13,529 bases of DNA from an uncultured Clostridia bacterium (GCA_944381255.1 CALWKL010000006.1:1-13529), one strand, 5' to 3'. Shown: positions 1 through 7,532, counted from the stretch's first letter. Numbers and translations: made by a program. The notes: a model not told the origin generated them from the sequence alone.

Positions 1-2223
1 GTAAAGAAGCAAATTGGCTATGCTACAGTAGTAATCTGTATCTTGTCCTTGCTGTTTAGTATAGCATATATCAATATCACTGCAGCAGACAGAGTAATAA
101 CTATTACTATGTTAATGCAAGCTTTGCTCACTCCATTGTTCTGTGGCTTGTTTGGTTGTATTTTCTGTATGATATTGCACCTAAGATATACTGCTGTAAA
201 TAATTCTTTATATGATATTTTTACAAACTTTATTCGTAATATTGACAAATCAACCAACGCTATGCCTGATTATGTAGACTACGAATTGTTGTTTACGCCA
301 AAGGAAATTAATGCCGGTATTCCTGTATTACGTGAGTATCTTGAAAAACGTGCCCTTGAAGAGCAAAGATTATTGGAAAAGGCAAAACAAGAAGAGGCAA
401 ATCACAGCCCATACAATTTTGCAGATTTGGGAGTAAATGGCTCGCAACTTATAGAGCGTGCTGTTACCGAAAGTGAAAAATTTATGATGTCCAAAATGCA
501 AATTCAACAGGAAATTACCGACTTAGAGAAGCAATTGCAAAAATCTGAGGCAAACAAAGAGGATATCGAGCGCGAGGCAAATAGGAAATTACAAGCAATC
601 AAGGAAAACTTGGAGCGTCTCGACAAGGCTATGGCTGAGACTACAAACCGTGTAGAGATTAACTACAACCGTCGTCAAGCCACCGAAGAAATGAACAAGA
701 AAGCAAAACTTGAGAAAGACTTGGAGACTATGCTCAACAAAGAGCAAGTTGCAATCGATGCTCTTAAGGTAGAGATTCAAAAGCGAAAAGAAGTCATTGA
801 GGAAAATAAAGAGGCTGTGGAGACTGCTCTTAAATCTGAATATGATACCTTCGCTACAAAAGTTTATCAAGAACTTAGTGATAAGGTTACTCGTGATAAT
901 TCCGAGCAGATGCGCGACCTAGAGATGGTAATTGCAAGGTTGAAGGCAAAGGTACAAGAGTACAACAAAGATTTGGAAAAACGCGACAACTTGGTAGAAG
1001 CTCGTAGTATAGAAGTAGAGAACTTGCGTCGTGAACTCAATAAAGCAAAAAACCTACTAAAGAATAATTCTAAGAACCGTGGCAAAGGTGGTAAGTCAGC
1101 AGAGGATATAGACAATCTTATAAAAGAGCCGACTCATTATGAGCCAAAAAATGAGGAAAAAGTAGAGACTCAGCCAGAGGCTTCTACAGACCACTTTGAG
1201 CCAGTGCCACCAGCACCTGCTGATGAATTTGTCGCTGAAGCTCCAGCACCTCAAGACCAATTTGAAGAAGTCCCTGCGGACAACTTTGTGCCAGAGCAAC
1301 CAGCAGAGCAATTCGTCGAGGAGCCAGTGCAAGAGCAATTTGCACCTGTAAATGAGCAACCTATGCAGTATGCTGAGGCTCCACAAGATGAGTTTGTGGC
1401 ACCAGTAGAGCAATTTGAACCACAGCAAGACTTTGTAGCTCAAAATGCCGAGATGCCTCAAGACAATTTTGTGCCTGTAGACAATGGCGAGTTTGCTCCT
1501 ACTCAAATGCCTCAAGACAATTTTGCTCCAGTCGAGCAAACTCCAGTCGAGCAGACCCAAAATACTCCAGTAGAGGTCGTAGAGCCTGCTCCTGTTGTGG
1601 AGGAAAAAGATAAGACTGAGGAAAATAAAGAAAAGAAAGGCAATAGTCTAGGGCAAGTAAAGAAATCTGGGGTAAAGATTGCTAGACCAGGCAAGAAAGT
1701 AGAGGAAAGTAAGTCTAAAGAAGCAGAACTTGATGCCGACCAGATGAAAAAACGAGTAGATGAGTTACATGAAGAATTACAAAAAAGCAAGCAAGAAATC
1801 AAAGAAATAAAAGAAGAACAACGCAACGCAGAGCAAGAAAAAATCACAGCTGAGGCAGAAAAAGTCGCTGCTGAAAAAGAGAAAAAGGCTGCAGAAAAAG
1901 ATGAATTAGAGGCTCTGCAAGAGCAAATCAATGTAGAAAACGAGCGTTTGAAGAAACAGCAAGAGGAGTTGCGTGCCCAAATTGATGAGACCTTAAAGAC
2001 TATGGAAAAGGCAACCAATGCAACAAAGGCTGAGCGTACTCGCAATATCAAGAAAATCAAAGACTTAATAGCACAATTAAAGCAAGAAGCCGCAGATGCA
2101 AAGCAACGTGGGGCTAGCAAAGCTGAGATTAGTAAAATCAATAAGTCAGCGGCAGAATTATTAAAGGTAATTGCAGACTATCAAGCAAATAAGCCTATTA
2201 AGAATATAGATTATACTAAATAA
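1..2223 (+). CDS. Unrecognised membrane-anchored coiled-coil protein with acidic-x-Phe repeats (5' partial)
   Basis: I do not recognise a named family. The frame is open from the first base of the window (740 visible residues, starting VKKQIGYATVV), so the true start probably lies just upstream; the TTG at 43 would cut into the first membrane segment. Order of parts: two hydrophobic segments (about residues 8-26 and 36-62) separated by a short loop; a linker; a long charged coiled coil (about 114-359); a Pro/Gln/Glu-rich linker (about 394-529) carrying some twelve copies of an acidic-x-Phe-(V/E/A) motif; a basic patch (about 544-566); and a second Lys/Glu-rich coiled coil (about 567-719). The protein probably sits in the membrane with the bulk in the cytoplasm, perhaps as a scaffold; this is inference from architecture only. 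No catalytic motif or Walker box is visible. A hairpin terminator follows at once, so it ends its transcription unit. Confidence 0.85.
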   Translation, partial: VKKQIGYATVVICILSLLFSIAYINITAADRVITITMLMQALLTPLFCGLFGCIFCMILHLRYTAVNNSLYDIFTNFIRNIDKSTNAMPDYVDYELLFTPKEINAGIPVLREYLEKRALEEQRLLEKAKQEEANHSPYNFADLGVNGSQLIERAVTESEKFMMSKMQIQQEITDLEKQLQKSEANKEDIEREANRKLQAIKENLERLDKAMAETTNRVEINYNRRQATEEMNKKAKLEKDLETMLNKEQVAIDALKVEIQKRKEVIEENKEAVETALKSEYDTFATKVYQELSDKVTRDNSEQMRDLEMVIARLKAKVQEYNKDLEKRDNLVEARSIEVENLRRELNKAKNLLKNNSKNRGKGGKSAEDIDNLIKEPTHYEPKNEEKVETQPEASTDHFEPVPPAPADEFVAEAPAPQDQFEEVPADNFVPEQPAEQFVEEPVQEQFAPVNEQPMQYAEAPQDEFVAPVEQFEPQQDFVAQNAEMPQDNFVPVDNGEFAPTQMPQDNFAPVEQTPVEQTQNTPVEVVEPAPVVEEKDKTEENKEKKGNSLGQVKKSGVKIARPGKKVEESKSKEAELDADQMKKRVDELHEELQKSKQEIKEIKEEQRNAEQEKITAEAEKVAAEKEKKAAEKDELEALQEQINVENERLKKQQEELRAQIDETLKTMEKATNATKAERTRNIKKIKDLIAQLKQEAADAKQRGASKAEISKINKSAAELLKVIADYQANKPIKNIDYTK
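1195..1582 (+). repeat. Intragenic repeats encoding the acidic-x-Phe linker
   Basis: Within the first gene, codons for motifs such as DHF, DEF, DQF, DNF, EQF and GEF recur every 6-12 residues from 1195 to 1524 (12 Phe plus one Tyr variant). At DNA level the 19-mer ATGCCTCAAGACAATTTTG occurs exactly at 1453-1471 and 1507-1525, a 54-bp (18-codon) offset. A 13-mer CTCCAGTCGAGCA occurs at 1526-1538 and 1541-1553. These point to recent in-frame duplication and a length-variable linker. Confidence 0.8.
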
Positions 2224-2232
2224 TAAAAAGAA

Positions 2233-2256
2233 AAGTCCAACTTGTTGGGCTTTTTT
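2233..2256 (+). terminator. Rho-independent terminator after the coiled-coil gene
   Basis: AAGTCCAA (2233-2240) pairs with TTGGGCTT (2245-2252) with one G-U pair and a 4-nt loop, and runs into six T's. It begins ten bases after the stop codon. Confidence 0.85.
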
Positions 2257-2323
2257 ATATTTTGAATATGCTTAAATTAAGTAATATAGTTTTCAATAAT
2301 TTTTACAAATTAAATTCAAACGA

Positions 2324-2352
2324 TTGAAAATCATTAAAAAAAAGTATATAAT
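2324..2352 (+). promoter_or_regulatory. Sigma-A-type promoter of the LemA gene
   Basis: TTGAAA (2324-2329), a 17-bp spacer, and a perfect TATAAT (2347-2352). Transcription should start near 2359, which places the GTG at 2364 too close to be the start codon and supports the ATG at 2382. Confidence 0.75.
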
Positions 2353-2381
2353 AGTTCTAATTAGTGCTTGTGAGGTTGATT

Positions 2382-2981
2382 ATGAGTATTGTCGTTATTA
2401 TCATCATTGTTCTTGCCGCAATTTTTTTGTGCGTACTATGTGGCTTGATTTGGTGGATTATATCAACCTATAATTTATTACAGAACAAGAAAGGTAATGC
2501 TGAGGAAGCTTTTGCTAACCTTGACTTGCAATTTAAGAAGCGTTATGAGGATATCACTACCGTACTAGAAATTTTAAAAGGCAAATGTGATGATACTATT
2601 TGCCAGGTTTTGCGCTCTGCTAGAGATGATGCTATGGCTAGTGCGGATAAGACACAGCAATTACAAAACGAAGCACTGATTGAGGAATGCTTGATTAAGT
2701 TACAGCCAATACTGGATAATGATTGTTCGGTTATGGGGGAAAATGTAAAAGAAGCGTGTGATATCTTGCGACAAGACCAAGATTTGATAAATTACAATAG
2801 ACAATTTTACAACGCTATAGCAAGTGATTATAATTTGTATCTTGCATCTTTCCCGGGTACAATGTTAGCAAAAATATGTCATTTATCTACTATGCCATTA
2901 TATATAATTGAAGAAATAGCAGATAGCGAGGAAGAAAAGGAAGATTTACATAGCGAAATAAAAGCAGAAGTAGAGAAGTAA
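2382..2981 (+). CDS. lemA: LemA family membrane protein
   Basis: LemA proteins are small, widespread membrane-anchored helical proteins of uncertain molecular role. Here a single N-terminal membrane segment (about residues 3-28) is followed by the LemA signature: YNLLQNKKGNAEEAF, then a stretch resembling the family's ID-x-QLKRRYDLIPNLV block (LDLQFKKRYEDITTVLEIL), then YNRQFYNAIASDYNLYLASFPGTMLAKI, the typical YN-x-YN-x-FP C-terminal block. The tail is Glu/Lys-rich. I start it at ATG 2382 because GAGG lies six bases upstream; the earlier in-frame GTG at 2364 lacks both a binding site and leader room. The 199-residue length is normal. It has its own promoter and a terminator, so it is probably transcribed alone. 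The family is clear; a cellular function cannot be assigned. Confidence 0.9.
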   Translation: MSIVVIIIIVLAAIFLCVLCGLIWWIISTYNLLQNKKGNAEEAFANLDLQFKKRYEDITTVLEILKGKCDDTICQVLRSARDDAMASADKTQQLQNEALIEECLIKLQPILDNDCSVMGENVKEACDILRQDQDLINYNRQFYNAIASDYNLYLASFPGTMLAKICHLSTMPLYIIEEIADSEEEKEDLHSEIKAEVEK

Positions 2982-3035
2982 TTTTCTCCACGGGAAAGGC
3001 GACTACTTTATAAATTAATTTTGTATTAATAAAAT

Positions 3036-3067
3036 AATAGACAGTATTTTTTACTGTTTATTTTTTT
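3036..3067 (+). terminator. Terminator after the LemA gene
   Basis: An AT-rich stem of eleven pairs with one G-U (3036-3046 with 3052-3062; core ACAGTA/TACTGT) has a 5-nt loop and continues into a T run. It is weaker than the other terminators in the window because of its low GC. Confidence 0.6.
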
Positions 3068-3072
3068 ATTTA

Positions 3073-3101
3073 TCATAATTTTGGTTGTAAAAAAATACTA
3101 T
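3073..3101 (+). promoter_or_regulatory. Possible sigma-E-like (sporulation) promoter before the LysM-spoVB operon
   Basis: TCATAAT (3073-3079), 14 bp, AATACTAT (3094-3101) loosely resembles the Bacillus sigma-E pattern (KMATATT and CATACAnT). No good sigma-A site is seen in this gap, and spoVB is sigma-E controlled in Bacillus subtilis. The start point would fall close to ATG 3108, leaving almost no leader, which argues against it or against that start codon. Tentative. Confidence 0.22.
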
Positions 3102-3107
3102 ATCAAT

Positions 3108-3434
3108 ATGATAAAAGTATTGAGTGAGGTTGAGCGTGATTCTATCCTCTATACCTGTCGAGAGGGGGACACGATAGATAGCATCGCTAGGCGATTTGGC
3201 ACCAGCCTAAATAGTATCAAGGATAGTAACCCTCTCTTTAGTGGAGTGTATGAGGGGTGTATTTTATTATTAGAGAATATTAGCAAAAGTCGTATCACGG
3301 TAGAGCCACTAGAAAGTATCGAGAGTATTGCAGAAAAATATGGTACCACAGTAGAGCGAATAATGAAGTTAAATAATCTAAAATCTGCAAAAGTATTCGT
3401 AGGAATGCAACTTTTGATTGACGACAAATCATAG
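3108..3434 (+). CDS. Small double-LysM protein without signal peptide
   Basis: The 108-residue product is essentially two LysM modules. The first is YTCREGDTIDSIARRFGTSL followed by N-x-I-K-D-SN and G-x-I-LLL (about residues 15-56). The second, VEPLESIESIAEKYGTTVE, is followed by RIMKLNN and G-M-QLLI (about 64-104). LysM modules bind N-acetylglucosamine glycans such as peptidoglycan. No signal peptide or membrane helix is visible, so it may act in the cytoplasm or, in a spore former, as a mother-cell coat-type protein; that role is inference. The start is uncertain: ATG 3108 is the best codon but has no clear Shine-Dalgarno; TTG 3120 and TTG 3081 are also in frame. It lies 14 bases before spoVB and is probably cotranscribed with it. 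Confidence 0.82.
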   Translation: MIKVLSEVERDSILYTCREGDTIDSIARRFGTSLNSIKDSNPLFSGVYEGCILLLENISKSRITVEPLESIESIAEKYGTTVERIMKLNNLKSAKVFVGMQLLIDDKS

Positions 3435-3448
3435 GAGAAGGACAGTCT

Positions 3449-4966
3449 ATGTCTAAGACATTATTTCAATCGGTGCTGATAGTTGCGGGATTTTCCGTGC
3501 TGACTAGATTTCTAGGCTTTATTTTCCGTATATACCTATCACGCGAGTTGGGGGCAGAATTATTAGGAGTTTACCAAGTCGCCTTTAGTGTATTTATGGT
3601 GCTAATAGTACTGATTTCTAGTGGAATACCTCTAGCAGTGTCCAAATCTACTGCAAAATATCGGGTACAGGGTGATAGTGGTAGTCAAAGTTCTATCGTA
3701 GCGAGTGCGTTGGTCGTTGGATTGGGTATCGCTATTTTTGTATGTGGAATTATTCTTTTGTTTTCTTCGAGTCTAAGCAGTTTGTTCTCAGATTCTCGTT
3801 GTATCTATATTCTAATCACACTCTTACCAGCAGTGATAGCGAGCGCAGTTTATTCTGCTTTTAGAGGCGCTCTATGGGGTGCACAAGATTATTTTAATGT
3901 GAGTCTTGCAGAATTAGTGGAGCAAGTAGTGCGTATAGCGGTGTTTGCTCTAATGGCTGAATGGCTATTTACCTCACTCGATGGGGCGAGCCTCGCCGGT
4001 TGGTCAATGTCTATTGCGTGTGTGCTAAGCGCACTTTTTGTAATGATAGTGTACTTTAGACAAGGTAATAGGCTTGCTTCTCCAAAAAAATATTTTAAAC
4101 CACTATTATCTAGTGCGGCGCCTGTAACAGGGGTACGGGTAACTAGCAGTCTAATACAGCCTACGATAGCAGTGCTTTTCCCTGCTATGTTGGTGCTCTC
4201 TGGTTATACAGCAGAGCAATCTATGGAAGCCTATGGTATGGCTATGGGAATGACCTTTCCTTTGCTATTTTTACCATCTACTCTAGTAGGAGCATTGTCA
4301 TTTGCTCTAATACCTGATTTGTCTACTTCTATAGCAAAGCATGAAGATAAACTCATAGCGAGTCGTGTATTGACAAGTTTGGCTTTTGCATTATTTGTAT
4401 CGGCATTGATTATTCCTTTTTATATGGGCTGTGGACAGGAAATAGGTGTATTTTTGTATGACAACCCTTCTAGTGGAATATACCTAAGTAGAGCAGCGTG
4501 GGTAATGATACCTTTAGGTCTTAGTAATATTACGAGTAGTATTTTGAATGCTTTTAATTTAGAGGTCAAGAGTTTCATCAATAATATTGTCGGCGGAATT
4601 GTCTTACTGCTATTTGTGCTATTGGGCAGTGGCTCTATGGGGGTAGATGCGCTGATTTTTGGCTTTGGTAGTTGTATGACAATCACTACTTTACTAAATA
4701 TAGCAATGTTGCGCAGACACACTTGTGGTAAATTTAACCTTTTGCGACCATTATTATTGATGATAGGATTTATAATTCCTACCAGCCTTTTGTCGCATTG
4801 GGTTTATAATTTAGTAGCATTTGTGATGCCTGATTTTGTAGCACTTATCTTTGGCGCTGGAGTGGGGTGTGGTAGTTTCGTAATGTTATGTTGGCTATTT
4901 AGGCTAGTCGATGTTACCGGAATAATTGTAAAATTCAAGCGTAAAAAGTCCAAAAAACCTGCATAA
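3449..4966 (+). CDS. spoVB: SpoVB-type MOP-superfamily lipid/polysaccharide flippase
   Basis: This 505-residue, very hydrophobic protein has about fourteen membrane segments and the layout of the SpoVB/polysaccharide exporter branch of the MOP superfamily. The N-terminus reads SVLIVAGFSVLTRFLGFIFR and is followed by ELGAELLGVYQ, a typical start for this group. A conserved middle segment reads SSAAPVTGVRVTSSLIQPT, and PLLFLPSTLVGALSFALIPD follows. In Bacillus SpoVB is needed for spore cortex synthesis, and relatives including MurJ flip lipid-linked wall precursors; the substrate here is not determinable from sequence. ATG 3449 has AGAAGGA six bases upstream. Length is normal, with a basic C-terminal tail (KFKRKKSKK). 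It sits between a LysM gene and DUF421/DUF4363 genes, consistent with an envelope operon. Confidence 0.9.
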   Translation: MSKTLFQSVLIVAGFSVLTRFLGFIFRIYLSRELGAELLGVYQVAFSVFMVLIVLISSGIPLAVSKSTAKYRVQGDSGSQSSIVASALVVGLGIAIFVCGIILLFSSSLSSLFSDSRCIYILITLLPAVIASAVYSAFRGALWGAQDYFNVSLAELVEQVVRIAVFALMAEWLFTSLDGASLAGWSMSIACVLSALFVMIVYFRQGNRLASPKKYFKPLLSSAAPVTGVRVTSSLIQPTIAVLFPAMLVLSGYTAEQSMEAYGMAMGMTFPLLFLPSTLVGALSFALIPDLSTSIAKHEDKLIASRVLTSLAFALFVSALIIPFYMGCGQEIGVFLYDNPSSGIYLSRAAWVMIPLGLSNITSSILNAFNLEVKSFINNIVGGIVLLLFVLLGSGSMGVDALIFGFGSCMTITTLLNIAMLRRHTCGKFNLLRPLLLMIGFIIPTSLLSHWVYNLVAFVMPDFVALIFGAGVGCGSFVMLCWLFRLVDVTGIIVKFKRKKSKKPA

Positions 4967-4994
4967 AAACAAACAAAATATAGAAAATAACTAT

Positions 4995-5708
4995 ATGTTT
5001 GTGATTTTATGTAGAGTACTTATTATTTATTTTGTGGTGTTGCTATATTTACGAATTATGGGCAAGAGGCAATTGGGGGAGATGCAACCTTTTGAATTGG
5101 TAATTACCTTGCTTATGGCGGATATAGCATCTCTGCCTATGACACAGACTAGTATGCCAGTGCTATTTGGAATAATTCCATTGACAATGCTAGTAGTTGT
5201 GCACTTTTTTGTGTGTTTGTTATCTCGCAAAAGTCTATTTTTCCGTAGAGTATTCAATGGTAAGCCTGTGATTGTAGTATCCCCACAAGGAATTCAGTTG
5301 AACGCATTGAAAGAACTTAATATGTCAATTGATGACTTGATGGAAGGGGTGCGTGCATGCAATTATTTTAGCCTAGAAGAAGTGCTGTATGCTATAGTTG
5401 AGACCAACGGTGTGATAACTGTGATACCCAAAAAAGATGCAAGTAATGTTACTATTAATGATTTGAATTTAAAATTACCAGAAAATACACTTCCACTTAT
5501 CCTTGTATCATCTGGCAAGGTAGTAAATAGCAATCTAAAAATTGCTAATATAGATAAGACTTTTGTAGATGATATTTTGAATAAGTGTAAGATAGATGAT
5601 TTAAAAGATGTGCTACTACTTACCATTGATACCACTGGGCAAGTTTTCTTAGAGGCCAAGAATGGACAGAGTCAAAATCTAAAAGTTGACTTTGGAGGTA
5701 AATGGTAG
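4995..5708 (+). CDS. DUF421 (YetF-like) membrane protein
   Basis: The 237-residue protein carries the hallmark of the DUF421/YetF family near its N-terminus: MGKRQLGEMQPFELVITLL (residues 22-40), followed by MADIASLPM. Three membrane segments are visible (about 3-20, 32-48, 56-76). The cytoplasmic C-terminal part begins with FNGKPVIVVSPQGI, continues through SIDDLMEGVRACNYFSLEEV and reaches the conserved AIVETNGVITVIPKK. The Bacillus relatives YetF, YkjA and YrbG are membrane proteins, several linked to sporulation; their biochemical role is poorly defined. The start ATG 4995 has no strong Shine-Dalgarno and lies 28 bases after spoVB. The gene ends one base before the DUF4363 start codon, and that gene's GGAGG lies within its last codons, suggesting coupling. 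Confidence 0.92.
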   Translation: MFVILCRVLIIYFVVLLYLRIMGKRQLGEMQPFELVITLLMADIASLPMTQTSMPVLFGIIPLTMLVVVHFFVCLLSRKSLFFRRVFNGKPVIVVSPQGIQLNALKELNMSIDDLMEGVRACNYFSLEEVLYAIVETNGVITVIPKKDASNVTINDLNLKLPENTLPLILVSSGKVVNSNLKIANIDKTFVDDILNKCKIDDLKDVLLLTIDTTGQVFLEAKNGQSQNLKVDFGGKW

Positions 5709-5709
5709 T

Positions 5710-6096
5710 ATGATTACAAAAAAATTTATAGCAATTTTAGTATTGATGGCATTTTTAGCAGGAATAGTAACTTTTGAACAAATTTATATAGACACAAGCG
5801 TTGCCACGATGAAGCAAGAAATCAATGTCTTGATTTCAAGTCTAGAAGAAGAAAATTTGGCAGATAGTACAGCACAGGCAGAAAAAATCGTTAAAATGTG
5901 GCAAGAGCGTGAAATGATAATATGCCTTTTCGTTGATTATAGGGATATAGAGCAAATAGGCAAACAGTCTGATTTGGTACTCTCGCATCTTAAAAATTCT
6001 GATTTTGAATTAGCAAAAGTAGAATGCAATACCTTAAAGAAAGTATTGGATACTTTTGGGAATATGGTCAATATTGACTGGCAGAATATAGCCTAG
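5710..6096 (+). CDS. DUF4363 family protein
   Basis: This 128-residue protein has one N-terminal membrane helix (about residues 5-22, FIAILVLMAFLAG) and an otherwise helical, acidic extracytoplasmic part. It fits DUF4363: a short membrane anchor, EINVLISSLEEEN, a central KMWQEREMIICLFVDYRDIE, and a C-terminal helix reading SDFELAKVECNTLKKVL. From memory, DUF4363 genes in Clostridia often follow DUF421 genes, as here. Function is unknown; a partner role for the DUF421 protein is inference from adjacency. I start it at ATG 5710 with GGAGG at 5694-5698; the in-frame TTG at 5686 lies inside the upstream gene and has no such site. A strong terminator follows, closing the operon. Confidence 0.85.
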   Translation: MITKKFIAILVLMAFLAGIVTFEQIYIDTSVATMKQEINVLISSLEEENLADSTAQAEKIVKMWQEREMIICLFVDYRDIEQIGKQSDLVLSHLKNSDFELAKVECNTLKKVLDTFGNMVNIDWQNIA

Positions 6097-6101
6097 GAGG
6101 A

Positions 6102-6139
6102 AAAAGGGAACTTAGTAATAAGTACCCTTTTATTTTTTT
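6102..6139 (+). terminator. Strong terminator of the LysM-spoVB-DUF421-DUF4363 operon
   Basis: A 13-position stem, AAAAGGGAACTTA (6102-6114) with TAAGTACCCTTTT (6119-6131), has one A-A mismatch and a 4-nt loop and is followed by ATTTTTTT. Confidence 0.9.
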
Positions 6140-6207
6140 AATTTTTTTGGGTTATAGTTGCTTTTGTTGTAAATTAAGTAGAAAATTTCTCAAAATAGGT
6201 GCTTTTT

Positions 6208-6227
6208 TTGATATAATTTGATATAAT
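6208..6227 (+). promoter_or_regulatory. Promoter of the GNAT gene with a tandemly duplicated extended -10
   Basis: TTGATATAAT occurs twice back to back (6208-6217 and 6218-6227). Each copy contains TATAAT preceded by TGA, an extended -10. No good -35 hexamer stands at the usual distance. The start codon is 33 bases after the second copy, with AAGGGAG at 6243-6249. Confidence 0.6.
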
Positions 6228-6259
6228 GAATACAGGTTTTTTAAGGGAGAAATTTTAAA

Positions 6260-7522
6260 ATGTATTATATCGAGAGAGTAACAAACAAAAAACAATTAAA
6301 GGAATTTGTAAATTTTTTACCTAAATTATATAAGGGGTGTGAGTATTTTGTCGCTCCGTTCGCTTCAGATGAGATGAAGCATCTTGACCCAAAGCGCAGT
6401 GCTTATATGATAGATGGAAGTGCTGAGGCCCAGTGCTTTTTGTGCCGTAATGAAAAGGGTGAGATAGTCGGCCGTGTGTGTGGTATCCTAAGCCATGCTT
6501 ACAATAGAAAATACAATGACAAGCGTGTGCGTATTAGCAGATTCGATTGTATCGATGACGACCAAGTCGCAAAGATGCTCTTTGATGCTGTGGAGAACTG
6601 GGGACGTGAGAAGGGAATGACGGTAATTCATGGTCCCATGGGATTTAATGACTTGGAGCACGAAGGTTTACTAGTAGATGGATTTAATACTATCAGCACT
6701 GCAAATACTCAATATTATTATCCTTACTATCAGCACTTCTTTGATGACAACGGTTATCAAAAAGAGGTGGACTGGCTGGAATACCGTTTTTGGCTAACTA
6801 ACAATAGTGATGAGCGTACCAGTAGGTTGAGTGATGTAGTTTCAGAAAGATTGGGTATTCACGAGCTTGAAGTCAAGAGTATACCTTGGCTTATAAAAAA
6901 TTATTATAATGAGATTTTTGATGTTCTAGATGAGGCTTTTGAACCTCTATATGGTACTGTACCTATTACCAAAGCCGTGCGTGAAAGTGTCCTAAGTCAA
7001 TTTAAGACAGTATTGAGGAAAGACTTGATATCTGTACTAGTAGACAAGGATAATCACGTGGTAGCAGCAGGTATAATGATGCCGGGTATTGCAAAATCTT
7101 TAAAGAAATGTAACAGCAAGTTGTTCCCTTTTGGGTGGATAGGAGTTTTGCGTGAACTAAATCATCCAGAGGTCATCGAAATGCTATTGATTGGTGTAAA
7201 GAAAGAATACGCTGGCCGAGGCGTTACCTCAATTATATTCCACCGTGCACTAGATAGAATTAAGAAACATTATAGTTATATGAAATATGCAGAGACTAAC
7301 ATACAGCTTGAGGATAATTATAAAGTACAAAGTTTGTTTAACAAAGCTTTTGAGACAAAATTAACTCGTCGTCGTCGTTGCTATTACAAAAGTCTAGATG
7401 GTAAACCAGTAAGAATTCACAAGGCATTTGAGGAGCAAGAGCCTGTAAATGCGTCAACCACTGAAGAAGATACAACTAATGAGTCAGATAAACCTGTAAA
7501 TTCAACTCAAAATGATAAATAA
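6260..7522 (+). CDS. YghO-like GNAT family acyltransferase
   Basis: The 420-residue protein matches the large YghO-type group of GNAT proteins. Its N-terminal half contains GEIVGRVCGILSHAYN (residues 67-82) and WGREKGMTVIHGPMGFNDLE followed by HEGLLVDGF (114-142), a hallmark of this group. A second GNAT-like domain follows (about 255-378): a strand pair KDLISVLVDKDNHVVAAGIM, then LLIGVKKEYAGRGVTSIIF (309-327), where YAGRGV corresponds to the acetyl-CoA pyrophosphate loop, then AETNIQLEDNYKVQSLF. The last 30 residues are acidic, Thr/Asn-rich and probably disordered. GNAT enzymes move acyl groups from acyl-CoA; the acceptor is unknown. Relatives are sometimes mislabelled GTP cyclohydrolase in databases; nothing here supports that. 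It has its own promoter and terminator. Confidence 0.87.
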   Translation: MYYIERVTNKKQLKEFVNFLPKLYKGCEYFVAPFASDEMKHLDPKRSAYMIDGSAEAQCFLCRNEKGEIVGRVCGILSHAYNRKYNDKRVRISRFDCIDDDQVAKMLFDAVENWGREKGMTVIHGPMGFNDLEHEGLLVDGFNTISTANTQYYYPYYQHFFDDNGYQKEVDWLEYRFWLTNNSDERTSRLSDVVSERLGIHELEVKSIPWLIKNYYNEIFDVLDEAFEPLYGTVPITKAVRESVLSQFKTVLRKDLISVLVDKDNHVVAAGIMMPGIAKSLKKCNSKLFPFGWIGVLRELNHPEVIEMLLIGVKKEYAGRGVTSIIFHRALDRIKKHYSYMKYAETNIQLEDNYKVQSLFNKAFETKLTRRRRCYYKSLDGKPVRIHKAFEEQEPVNASTTEEDTTNESDKPVNSTQNDK

Positions 7523-7532
7523 TATTTTATCT

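Noticed and set aside
1096..2141. Long antisense open frames (1096-1560 and 1512-2141, minus strand) under the first gene
   Set aside because: They lie opposite a strongly supported repetitive coding region; their Leu/Ser/Cys-rich composition is the mirror of Glu/Gln/Lys codons, and they lack start signals and homology.
2364..2381. GTG 2364 as the LemA start
   Set aside because: It lies about 12 bases after the -10 box with no ribosome site; ATG 2382 has GAGG at good distance.
3149..3427. Antisense open frame under the LysM gene
   Set aside because: Shadow of a gene with two clear LysM modules; no ribosome site or recognisable domain.
6095..6100. Perfect AGGAGG right after the DUF4363 stop as a start signal for a small gene
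   Set aside because: No ATG, GTG or TTG follows within range; the sequence runs directly into the terminator stem.
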